Of a DNA stretch of 64,000 nt, positions 33,121 through 43,752 are shown in pieces. The notes under the pieces are model-generated. The model was given only the letters and a program-made list of their open reading frames with translations, was not told the origin of the DNA and made no database searches. Position 1 is the stretch's first letter. Every line of letters begins with the position of its first letter. The stretch is from Lepisosteus oculatus. Taxonomy: Eukaryota; Chordata; Actinopteri; Semionotiformes; Lepisosteidae. Where the stretch lies: positions 14,625,817 through 14,689,816 of the forward strand of contig NC_090699.1 in assembly GCF_040954835.1 (NCBI RefSeq). The letters run 5' to 3'. The translations under genes and the position numbers were made by a program.

Positions 33121-33780
33121 GCCTCTTAGATCGCGGTGTGTCTCAGTTCCTGCCCCTTAATTTCAGCGTTCTGCGCAGTGACTTACAGGTTAAAAAAAAC
33201 GACATTTCTGCAGAGTTGTAACGGTAAATACTGTGTTGTTTCCCTATTTACACCCTAAATGAGGTCTCAAATGAAAAGTATTGACGAGTATAAAGGGGTA
33301 TTTCATAGGATTGAGACAAGATTAGCAAAATGGATATTAGATTTTAACCGAGTGGACTGAGGCCGTAGCCAGTTTTTACTCGTCTACTCGGGCGAGGAAT
33401 AACTGTTAACTCATTTGTAAGTAGTGTGTTTCACACGTTCCTTGTGTTTTCTGTTCCTTTATTATTTACAGAGACTTATGTTTAGTTGTGAAGTGGGTAC
33501 CGCACCGTTTGTTAAGTGTATGCAATTGTAAGTCTCACACTAATTATCGTTGTAATGTAGTTCTCAGTGAGCGTAAAGCCGAGAGGTGACCTATTTCTGC
33601 ACAAGCTGCGTGGTGAGTTGTTTACATTTCAACTGTAATGTAATTTATTTTTTGTTCAGTGTTGATGCGATTTTGTAGCGGTTGTAGATGGAATGTCGAC
33701 ACCGTAAAACTAAAATCTGTTTCTAAAGTCTTCCCTCGTGGTGGAAAGAGCCACTACCGTAATTTGTGTAGCAAAAATAG

Positions 33781-33976
33781 TGTAACGCACACGGCCTCCA
33801 TTGCAGGTGGCGAGAGCCGCTTCCCAGCGCGGTGACGTCACCGCCCTTCCCTGTGGATGGCAGGGCCCGCAGCCGCCGGGCTGACGGGAGATTTCCCTTT
33901 GGCTCAAGAGGCTGGGTCCCTGTCGAGTCCCCGACGGTGGGGGCGAGGGCGCCCATGTGAACTCCGAAGAGTTACA
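33781..33976 (+). mobile_element. Second TGTAACG-type element
   Basis: 196 bp starting TGTAACGCACACGGCC and ending GAGTTACA. It shares 'gcggtgacgtcaccgccctt' and the segment 'ccctttggctcaagaggctg' with the copy at 32786. No clear target duplication. Confidence 0.65.
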
Positions 33977-35015
33977 ATATCATTATATGTCATTTCTTCT
34001 GTTTTTTTAAAAAAAATATTTTCCAAACTAACAAAACAGATCAGACACCATACTTGCCAGGAAATAAAGTACCCCCAAAATATATTTGTGTCCTGTGCTG
34101 GTTATTCTTTGCTAGACTACATGTATAAACCCCCGTTTGTTGCATTTTTTTATTTAAATAAAAAGTATTTTTTAAAAAACTCCTTCGTTTGCTCTGTGGC
34201 GCGGTAGTCATGCGCACATGAACACGCCCGGCGTCATCTCCGGCCGCGAGACCCAGACGTGACGGTGCTGACAGCCCGTGTCTTCATGTGATCAGCCGCT
34301 CGCTCACAGGCTGTCGCGCGCACTTCCAGACGTGGTCACGTGTGAACCTGGTTCGCCCGGAGCCCGGAGACCTGCTGGCGCCCAGGAGCTCTCTGTGCGC
34401 GCGGCCACCGTGACGCGAAGGGACCGGAGGAAAAGGCGAGCTTGTGCGCAGGGGTGAAAGACAGCGAGGGGACGATGGAGTTATGTCGTGCGCGGGAACT
34501 GTACATCGTGGGGACGAACTCGTTATCTCGTGGGCACAAGTTGTAACTCGTTCCCTCGATATAACGTTTCTGTCCTACTGATGGCCCCTCCCGGCCTGTA
34601 CTGTCTGCTGTTGACCCGGGCTGCGTTCTCAACCTCGCCTGTGCGCTTCTCCTGGGCTCGGTCCCCTGTTTTTGGTTGCACCTCAGGATGACCTCAGTGC
34701 TGCTTGTCTGTGCACCCGCGCACTCTTTCAGGCAGCAAAGCCAAGTTCCTCTGGCGGTTTCCTTCTCACTGAAGCTTTGTCTTCTCGCATTCTCACAGAG
34801 GTTTATGAACGATCAGTGTGGAAATAAGCAGACGTGTAAATATGTCAGTCTCAAGACATTCCCACGATCCCTGCTTCTCGTAACTTACAAAGTGATGCAC
34901 GGACATCACTGTCGAAGGGAATTACAGAAAACAGATGAAATTAAGTAAAAAAAAACAAATGCACTCAATAGCAAGGGAGGTGAGATGAGTCATTAATCAT
35001 CTCGATCAGTCATCT

Positions 35016-35041
35016 CAACACACACACACACACACACACAA
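35016..35041. repeat. (CA)n microsatellite
   Basis: About a dozen CA repeats just beyond the Ly6 poly(A) signal. Confidence 0.9.
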
Positions 35042-35078
35042 CAGAGGGAGTCAGAGTGTGATGTTGATTCCAATCCAG

Positions 35079-35084
35079 TTTATT
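35079..35084 (-). promoter_or_regulatory. Ly6 poly(A) signal
   Basis: The minus strand reads AATAAA (plus TTTATT), about 225 bp after the Ly6 stop codon at 35309-35311, followed by GT-rich sequence. Confidence 0.65.
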
Positions 35085-35308
35085 GCAGGAGAGTTTAACA
35101 TCAGAGGAGGGGCTGTCTGCTCCACACACAGCAGTCGGACACAGACACAGTGTCCAGGGACTGTGGGCTCCACACAGGCTCCACAGCACCACAGCCCTAC
35201 TCCCACTCATGCCACTCGCCAGAATCAGGTAAGAACGACCCCCTGGGACAACAAGAGACTCCCCGTGCCCGACCCAGAGGGGTCTCTCCCCCGCCCCCCC
35301 GCCACGGC

Positions 35309-37364
35309 TCAGTTACAGAGGTCAGTCTTGCAGCAGGAACCCCTGGCGGTCCATCCCATCTTCAGCATGGCGCATTCTGAGGACTTGCCACACCTCCGGA
35401 AGTAACCCGCTGCAGAGAGACACAGAGAGGGGTGGTTAGACTGCACTCTCGCTGGGCTGAGCCATTTCCCTGACCTTCAAGACAGCACACACAGCTGACA
35501 CGAGGAGTATCAAACAGATACACTGATATATTAAAGAGACATTCTGAAGATTAACTGTAAGAGACACACACTGTCTGTATTAACTGATAGAGACACACTA
35601 TATTAGCTGATAGAGACACACTGTTTGTATTAGCTGATAGACACACACTGTCTATATTAACTGATAGAGACACACTGTATTAACTGATGGAGACACACTG
35701 TATTAACTGATGGAGAAACACTGTGTGTATTAGCTGATAGTCACACAGTCTGTATTAACTGATGGAGACACTGTATTAGCTGATAGACACACACTGTATT
35801 GGCTGATAGAGACACACTGTATTAGCTGATAGAGACACACTGTCTGTATTAGCTGATAGTCACACTGTATTAACTGATAGAGACACACCGTCTGTATTAG
35901 GTGATAGAGATACACTGTCTGTATTAGGTGATAGAGACACACTGACCAAGCCAGCAGACAGACCCAGTATCTTGACTTACAGAAAGGAGGGCGGAAGATC
36001 CCAGACACACAGACGGTGTTACCACCCATGCACGTCTGCACTGTACAGCTCCCAGGGACCGCACCCTGTCCCTGACCCATGCAGTTGTTACACCTCAGGG
36101 CCTCTCCTGCAGGCCAGGGGGACAGAGTCAAGAGGAGAGAGTCTGGTGAGCAGGTATGGCCTCTCTCTCATCGCTCCACCTCATCACTGAATCGCTTCTT
36201 TCTACTTCATTTCTGCCAACACCTGGCACCCTAAAAGAGTATGCTTCATCTCTCTCCCTTCTTCCTTGTTTGTGAGGTTTTCTTCAGTACTCAGACACTG
36301 AATTGACTAATGGAATTTTAATTGTATCAAAAGATTCATGTGAGGCAAAAGTATGGAATTTCTGCTTTTACTTCTCGATAACTGCATGTGTACATGTTAA
36401 ACCATGGAAAAACTAACGTTTCTGTGTTCAATGCCCCCAATTTTCCCCCAGTGCTGTTCAAAGTTGTTTGAAACTCTTAATGACGGCCATTGATCCTGTC
36501 TGAAATGACCAGTCTGTCTGTGAGATCAGTGTTATTGATAGTCGGAGATGACCAGTCTGTCTGTCTGTGTGATCAGTGTTATTGATCCTGTCTGAAATGA
36601 CCAGTCTGTCTGTGAGATCAGTGTCATTGATCCTGTCTGAAATGACCAGTCTGTCTGTGAGATCAGTGTCCTCGATCCTGTCTGAAATGACCAGTCTGTC
36701 TGTGAGATCAGTGTCCTCGATCCTGTCTGAAATGACCAGTCTGTCTGTGAGATCAGTGTCATTGATCCTGTCTGAAATGACCAGTCTATCGGTGTGATCA
36801 ATGTTATTGATAGTCGGAGATGACCAGTCTGTCTGTCTGTGAGATCAGTGTCATTGATCCTGTCTGAAATGACCAGTCTGTCTGTGAGATCAGTGTCATT
36901 GATCCTGTCTGAAATTAACAGTCTGTCTGTGAGATCAGTGTCATTGATCCTGTTTGAAATGACCAGTCTAACGATGTGATCAATGTTATTGATAGTCGGA
37001 GATGACCAGTCTGTCTGTCTGTGAGATCAATGTCATTGATCCTGTCTGAAATGACCAGTCTGTCTGTCTGTGAGATCAATGTCATTGATCCTGTCTGAAA
37101 TGACCAGTCTGTCTGTGAGATCAGTGTTATTGATCCTGTCTGAAATGACCAGTCTGTCTGTGAGATCAGTGTCCTTGATCCTGTCTGAAATGACCAGTCT
37201 GTCTGTGCGAGGAGAACTGTTGTCAGTACCTGCTGTGTTGATAAAAGGGGCAGTGAGTGACCACTGTGAATAACACAGAGTCACATGAAGCTCGGAGACA
37301 GAGTGAACTCACCGCAGCTCAGAGACAGCAGCAGGACGGCAGCGAGGAACAGCAGCGACTTCAT
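35309..37364 (-). CDS. Secreted Ly6/uPAR three-finger protein, 3 coding exons
   Basis: Coding exons (minus): 37364-37313, 36106-35981, 35409-35309; a non-coding 5' exon ends at 37684 and the ATG exon starts at 37394. Frames join, giving 92 aa. Residues 1-18 are a signal peptide (MKSLLFLAAVLLLSLSCG). The mature part has ten cysteines in Ly6 order: LRCNNC, GSC, QTC, TVC, RRC, SEC, then GSCCKTDLCN ending at the stop. The terminal CCxxDLCN is the family hallmark. No hydrophobic GPI tail follows, so a soluble extracellular protein is expected, like SLURP-type members; receptor and role unknown. A TATA box precedes the 5' exon. Intron 1 holds a 45-bp minisatellite and intron 2 a ~27-bp one. Two further signal-peptide exons (52453, 63777) show recent duplication. 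Confidence 0.88.
35565..35945. repeat. ~25-30-bp minisatellite in Ly6 intron 2
   Basis: Irregular units of 'ctgatagagacacactgtct' + 'gtattag', about 13 copies, directly next to the exon-2 donor. Confidence 0.9.
36484..37205. repeat. 45-bp minisatellite in Ly6 intron 1
   Basis: About 16 units of 'tgatcctgtctgaaatgacc' + 'agtctgtctgtgagatcagt' + 'gtcat'. Unit length is a multiple of three, so open frames occur on both strands. Shorter versions lie at 52608-52870 and from 63937. Confidence 0.95.
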
Positions 37365-37738
37365 CTTGTTGGAGTACGACAGCAATATTGGGGTCTGTAC
37401 AGAGTGAAAATGTCAAAATCATACCCATAAGTATTTCATTTTCACTGAATACTTGCAGTTTCGTTTCAAAAGAGGAATGAGCTCATGCTACCGCTTCAAG
37501 AATAAGAATAAGAAACGCTTTCCACATCTGAGACAAATCGGCTCATCGGGCCAGAACGCAGCCCAATTTCCTTTGAGTTAATAATAATAATAAAATAATA
37601 AGAATCAGCCCTCGGAACGGCTCCTCTCAGGCTCCCAGAGGCCGGCGGCTCTGAAGCCAGGACCGCACACCGTGTTGACTCACCAGCTCAGCGCACACGG
37701 GGTGTCAGTCTGAGATGAGCGGCACACACGTCCCGTCT

Positions 37739-37747
37739 CTTTATATA
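37739..37747 (-). promoter_or_regulatory. TATA box of the Ly6 gene
   Basis: The minus strand reads TATATAAAG inside 'acagtatataaagagacggg', identical in the two other copies (52070, 63392). Transcription should start about 30 bp on, near 37712, in the short 5' exon ending GAGCTG/gtgagt at 37684. Confidence 0.75.
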
Positions 37748-37764
37748 CTGTAGCTTCTGCCCCC

Positions 37765-39370
37765 CCCAAAAAAAACTCTGCTGGTAAAGAAAAAAGGCAA
37801 CATAAAAACAAAACAGTCAAAACAGGATTACAGCCAAGGGGGCGCCCCTGGTGATGGAAACCACGCCCCTCCATCCACAGAAGATCCACTATGCCCGCCC
37901 CCCGCGGTGAGAACCACACCCCTTGTCACCGAGGAGGATTAAAAAAGGAATTTAATAATAATAATATTAAAAAGCCATTTGATTCAAATCGCTTTGGCAC
38001 AATCTATGGGTACTTTGCCCTTGAGTTGCGAAGCTTTTAAATTCTGTGGGTCCTTTATGCAGATCGCTCAACTGGAGGACTTCTGTAGGAGCACCATTAT
38101 TTAAAAGATTTCCAAAACTATAGCTTTCATAGAAAAAGTGAGAGTATCTTCACGCATTCCTCTTCATTATACTTCACACTTAGTTTAAACTACTGAGTGA
38201 AGTAGGTTTGAAACACAGAGGAAGGGGCAGCTCTTTAGCCGGTTGTGGGCCTGTGGGTCAAAGTCAACAACTGTCCAACTGTGTTCTTGATCATTATATT
38301 TGGGCTTCTTTAAAAACAACATGATTTAGTTTTAAAGAAGGATTTAAACCAGATTGATAGATTATTAACTACAGTAGCTAGACTGAGTGAATGGCCTCCT
38401 GTTGTTTGTAACCCTTTTAATGGTTTTAGATTTCAGGCACTATTGATAAGTTAACAGCCACCCCATACTGCACAGCACAGCATAATAGCTATGTCTGAAA
38501 ATCAAGAAAACAGGAAAGAAAAGTAAAAGTTAATCATCACATGTCACAGCCCCTTTCTAATGTGGCTGATCACACTGTGAGCATCACAGAAACAGTGAAA
38601 AATACTGTACAGTAACTCTGCAAAAAGTTTCACCCTGAGCTTAATGTTGATTCTCATAGAAAGAGGGTGCCTGGTGTTTCTTTTCCACATCTCAGAAACA
38701 CAGCTAATTCAGAATGTCCACTCCAGATTAGGAACGTTCAAAGAATTGAATTGTTCTAATGATCTGACTAGAACACAGAAGCACAATCACATCATCCACG
38801 TCCTGCCTTCACTGCACTGGCTTCTCATATGACACCACATACATCTCAAGGGTCTGTGCTCACATACGAAGACAGCTTAGCCACCTACGTGATCTTACGT
38901 TTCCGTAAGCATCACTAACACTGTTCCGGTCAAAGGATGCTGTGTATCTCAAAACCCGTCAAATGAACAGAAATGTGCAGGTGGCAGAGCTCTCAGTCAC
39001 ACAGCCCTTAAACTGGGGAATGACTTACCGAACCTTGTTGAGGATGCAAAATCTGTTTCAGCCTCTTTCTCGAACCTGAGACCATCCTGTATTCTCTCTC
39101 ACCACTGACCACCTGATCTCCACAGAGCTCGTATCTACAGCTTCTCTACCCATCCTGTATTCTCTCTCACCACTGACCATCTGATCTCCACAGAACTCAT
39201 ATCTACAGCTCCTTCATTCATCCTGTATTCTCTCTCACCACTGACCACCTGATCTCCACAGTCATTGGTGTAGAATACAGCGTGGGGCCCACCCTGCCCT
39301 CTGGAGACACAGATACGACAGATATGACAGTGAGCGCACCACCGGAGAAAATACAGCCCCTCGCCAGAGA
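37765..39370. other. Ly6 upstream duplicated sequence, no gene seen
   Basis: Shared in reverse with 50300-52060 and 61790-63380. It includes short tandem copies near 39060-39270 ('catcctgtattctctctcac', ~70-bp unit, three copies here). No protein recognised; the short frame at 38644-38832 (…ISETQLIQNVHSRLG…) is kept in all three copies only because they are recent duplicates. Confidence 0.5.
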
Positions 39371-39838
39371 GAGAGAGAGGGCTTCCCGTGGAGAATTCCT
39401 CAGCGGTGCGTCTGAGTCACACGGCGCCTTGAGAGTCTATTGTAATGAACGGCCGACATACAGGTTTTGTTATTTACACACCACACATACAAAAACGGAG
39501 ACAATATTAAGACAGATACAGGAATAGACACTTTACATCCAGGGGAATTCACAAGTATAAAAGCTGAAAATGATACTTTTTCCATACTGTATGTCCAATG
39601 TATGTCTTGCCTTTTGATTCTTTACATTTGTAGCAGGATTTAAATACAACAGAAACTGCTGGGCTGTATACAGGCTGTAGGAGCTGGTTTCTTTTTTTTC
39701 GGCATGTAATAAACCTATTACTTGTTCCATTACAGTAGTCAATTCGAGAGAATACAAATGTGTTGATCATTAAGTCATCATGTTTCTCCCAGGTGAAGTC
39801 GTGTCTTTTGCATTGCGCTCTGTAATGGCCCAGGACGA

Positions 39839-40247
39839 TGTTGTAACAGAAGAAATAAGGTTCTTGAACCCGAGATGAAGTGAAACAGATGAGTTTATTG
39901 CATGCAAGGAACAATAAAGCCGAAGTCTTGTTTCCCGCAAGAAACAACAAAACCGAAGTATTGTTCAACGTACTGTTACAAACTTTTGGGTTATATAGTG
40001 TTTTCTTCTCCGTTTCTGACGTCACTCGGTCTGATGGTAAAGAGGGGGGTTCATGGTATTTGGCCAGTTTACGATGTTCTGGGCAAATGGTCAGTTTAAC
40101 ATTACACCCAGGGGGGTTCCTAGCTGGCATCTGCAATCCTTATCAGTTAACCCCCTTTCCTGCCATAAACCCCTGCTTGTGACTTGGAAGTCTAAACCCC
40201 CTACAGAAAAGATTAAATTCAAACCCCCGTCTTCACATCTTTCTTCA
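39839..40247 (+). mobile_element. Solo LTR (fossil), 4-bp target duplication
   Basis: 409 bp starting TGTTGTAACAG and ending TTTCTTCA (TG...CA), flanked by ACGA at 39835-39838 and 40248-40251. The matching places in the right arm (about 49824) and in the third copy (about 61318) are unoccupied and carry a single ACGA. It contains AATAAA near 39910. No internal region is present, so it is a solo LTR, younger than the duplication. Retroviral or Gypsy-type origin not resolved. Confidence 0.85.
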
Positions 40248-41584
40248 ACGAGTTTGCATGTCAAGCTCCAGGCTGTCACCTCTCCAGCAAACAGCACAAA
40301 CGATGAAACTCACCGCAGCCCTGGTTGCTTTTCATGCTGGCAGGTGTGCTTTGAATAAAAAAGAGCAAAAGCGGTTCAGAAAGTTCAAGTCTTTTTAAAT
40401 ACGTGGCTCGACAGACAGGTAGGATTCCTGTGTTTATTTAAGAAGAAGACAATGCGATTACTTCTTCAGATATTTAAAAAGGACACAGCTCCGGGATACT
40501 GAGAGATGCTCGTTAAAGCCTCTTTGTAAGAACATGCAGTTGCTGGCTCATGTTCGCCTTTTAAGGCTACACCAGCAACTCTCCTGATTCGGGTATGATA
40601 TTGGAGACAAATGTAATTTTCCTGTTCACACAAACACACAGAAGATACTGCTATTAAATACAAAATCCACCGCCATCCCACACCCGGGCAAACAGAGGAA
40701 CAGAACTGCAGAACAGTTCCTCTCGCACCAGCGGCACAGCGCTTGAACTCGGCAGGCGGGGTCACTGGAGGTCAAAGTCACCGCGTGCAAGCAAGCTCAC
40801 CTCCCAAAACAGCACCCCCCCATCCCTGTGTATTGCCTGTCCAATGGTGCCGTATTGAAAGAATCATAAAACATTCCAGAAGAGATTCACATTCGAAGGC
40901 ATGACTGTGAGAGGTCAAGGGTCTCTGCCTAGTGTGTAAAACTTTTGGTTGCACCATTGTGAGGGTTGTGGTTTGAACACGACTGACTTGTGAACAGCCA
41001 CCCCTATCCCCGTGCACTGCCTGTCTAATGGTGCCATTTGAAACAAATCCACAAGACATCAAGTCTCACAACGCAAAGCTTTGAAAAGTCAGTCTTTTGT
41101 GTAAAACACTTGGTTTGTACATCATGGGTTCTGTTTTTTAAATAGCTGTTGAATACAGAAAAGATTTCCTGCTGTCAGCAGTATTGCATATATAGTTGAC
41201 CCTTATCTGAATGAAAACAGGACATAAAGAAAAGCTTTTTAGAAATAAAACAAAGCTTTATCCCTGTGCTTACAGTCTGGATAACTGGAGCCTGCTTTGA
41301 GATTTTTTCTGTGCTGTTCTGTGTTCCTATGGTCATATACGGGCTGTTCACATGAACCCGTATCGAGCAGTATTTCTCGCACTGTGAACGTGCGTACATA
41401 GCGGTCCCGCAGTGTTCCAGGTTGTGCGTAATTACGCATCAATCAGAAACCTGAGTTTCAGAAAAAGACAATTCGCTCACTGATATGATCATGTAAAGTT
41501 TGTGAAAATGTTCACAAGTCACGGTCTATAAACTTGTGTGTAGTTCAAAGGCTTCATGTGTTTCCCTTATAAAAGACACTGACA

Positions 41585-41858
41585 GCAGAAGATTCATGCG
41601 TCGTCAAGGAAATAATGGCGGACAAACGACAAAGTGAAGGCTGTGAACACATTCACAATGTACCTGACACACGAGGCACGTGTTTTCGTAGCTCTGGGGG
41701 GGGTGGGGTGGTGAAGACGCTGCTCACGGGCCAAGTGCGTATTCGAACCTCGAGCGAACTTCCCCGCGGTCCCGATTCCCGGGTGCTGGGTTCAACTGAA
41801 CAGCGAGCGGCACCAGAGAAAATACAGAAAATACAGCCCCTCGCCAGAGAGAGAGAGA
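41585..41858 (+). repeat. Repeat segment shared with 59645-59925
   Basis: Runs from 'tcaaggaaataatggcggac' through 'cacgaggcacgtgttttcgt' to 'ccctcgccagagagagagag'. The copy at 59645 is joined to a different LINE part (see 59926-60213), so the GA-rich end is a junction between units. Confidence 0.75.
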
Positions 41859-43565
41859 GATTGTTTTATAAACTACTCCAAAGTGGCATAGGGGGCAAAG
41901 TGTACGACATAATTAAATCAATGTATTCAGAGAGCAAATGTGCAGTGAAAATTGGAAACAAAAGGACTAAATTCTTCACCCAAGGCCGCGGGGTGAGACA
42001 GGGCTGCAGCCTGAGCCCAACACTGTTCAATATCTATATCAATGAATTAGCAGGAATGTTGGAGCAGTCTGCAGCTCCTGGTCTCACACTACACGACACA
42101 GAAATCAAGTTCCTGCTCTACGCAGATGACCTGGTCCTGCTGTCGCCCACAGAACAGGGGCTGCAGCAGAACCTGGCACTGCTGGAGCAGTACTGTCAGA
42201 CCTGGGCACTGACAGTCAATCTGGACAAGACCAGAGTTATGGTTTTCCAGAAGAAAGACAGACCTCAGGGAAACAGGTACAAATTCACACTGAACAACAA
42301 CACATTGGAGCACACATCCAGCTACACATATCTCGGTCTCACCATCAGCTCTTCCGGGAGTTTTGACCTGGCAGTGAAGGCACTGAGGGAGAAGGCACTC
42401 AGGGCTTTCTACGCAATAAGAAGGAGGCTCTTCAACATCAACCCACCAACAAGAATCTGGCTCCAAATATTTGAAAGTGTAATCCAACCCATTGCCCTAT
42501 ACGGCAGTGAAGTTTGGGGTCCCCTCACAGACCAGGATTACACCCAATGGGACAAACACCCCACAGAAACTCTGCACATGGAGATCTGTAGAATCATCCT
42601 CCGTGTGCAGAGAAAAACTCCTAACAACGGGTGCAGGGCCGAATTAGGCCAGTACCCACTATTGATAAACATACAGAAAAGAATATTAAAGTATTGGCTA
42701 CACCTAAAAAACAGTGACCAAAATTCCTACCACCACAAAGCCCTGCTGAGCCAAGAGCTGAGCCCAAAACAGAGCCCCCTGAGCCAGCTGGTCCTGAGGC
42801 TCACTGACCTGAGCCACACCAACACTAACCAGCCTCAGGACAGCACTGCTAGAGCACCACAACCCAGACTCAACCACATCACAGCACAGATCAAACAGCA
42901 ATATCTCACACACTGGGACACACACACACAAACACAACATAAACTGGAATGCTACAGAACCTTAAACAGACAATACACACTAGCTGAATATTTGACCAAA
43001 ATAAAAAATAACAAACAGAAACAGACCCTGACGAAGTACAGGCTCAGTGACCACAACCTGGCCATAGAAACTGGGTGACACAGGCAGACCTGGCTGCCCA
43101 GAGAGGACAGGCTGTGCTCCCACTGCCAGCAGGGAGAAATAGAGACAGAGGTGCACTTCCTACTGCACTGTGACAGATACTCTGGGATTAGAGAAACATT
43201 CTTCCCGAAATTCAGAAATCTAATCCCAGAGTTCCCACACCTGCCAAAACCACAACAGGTCCCAATCCTACTGGGAGAGGGAGGAGGGAACTCAGTTGAT
43301 CTGGCAGCCCAGTATGTGATCTCCTGTCACAGCCTAAGGAACAGTGAGTCCGTCTCCCAATAATGCTCCAGCCGCCTACAGTATATGTCGATATTATATA
43401 ATATGTCTTTGTTGTAAATGTCTGTAACATGTCTGTAGATTTTATTTTACTTCTATTTTTTGTTTTGTTCTATGTTAATTTTATTATTTTTATTTGCTTT
43501 GGCAACACTGATGTACCTATCGGTCATGCTAATAAAGCACCTTGAATTGAAATTGAATTGAATTG
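41859..43565 (+). mobile_element. 5'-truncated LINE (I/Nimb-like), second half of reverse transcriptase to tail
   Basis: A long frame to 43078 encodes RLFYKLLQSGIGGKVYDI, GVRQGCSLSPTLFNIYINEL, the active-site motif FLLYADDLVLLS, TVNLDKTRVMVFQK, SYTYLGLTISSSG and ALYGSEVWGPL. After one stop (43076-43078) the frame continues with CSHCQQGEIETEVHFLLHC, a CCHC-type zinc knuckle. The 3' UTR ends 'aataaagcaccttgaattga' with (GAATT)n at about 43565. The same family lies at 31198. Intact YADD but no N-terminal half, so it is dead. Confidence 0.88.
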
Positions 43566-43752
43566 AGAGAGATCCCAAGGGTCCCGATCCTACTGGGAGA
43601 GGGAGGAGGGAACTCAGTTGATCTGGCAGCCCAGTATGTGATCTCCTGTCACAGCCTGAGGAACAGTGAGTCTGTCTCCCAATAATGCTCCAGTCGCCTA
43701 CAGAATATGTCAATATTTAATAATATGTCTTTGTTGTAAATGTCTGTAATAT

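Larger units (their letters stand above)
32428..40781. repeat. Left arm of a large inverted duplication
   Basis: Matches 49278-58044 in reverse. Anchor points: 32428-32790 with 57700-58044; 34130-34794 with 57007-57660; 36114-37400 (Ly6 promoter side) with 52400-53131; 37900-40781 with 49278-52000. Between anchors the arms differ by insertions: here a short element at 32786, about 1 kb at 33060-34120, and the LTR at 39839. Exons 2-3 of Ly6 (34795-36113) have no partner in the other arm. Confidence 0.88.

Noticed and set aside
38644-38832. Small conserved frame (62 codons) seen in three places
   Set aside because: Kept only because it lies in recently duplicated arms; no homology recognised and no splice or start context.
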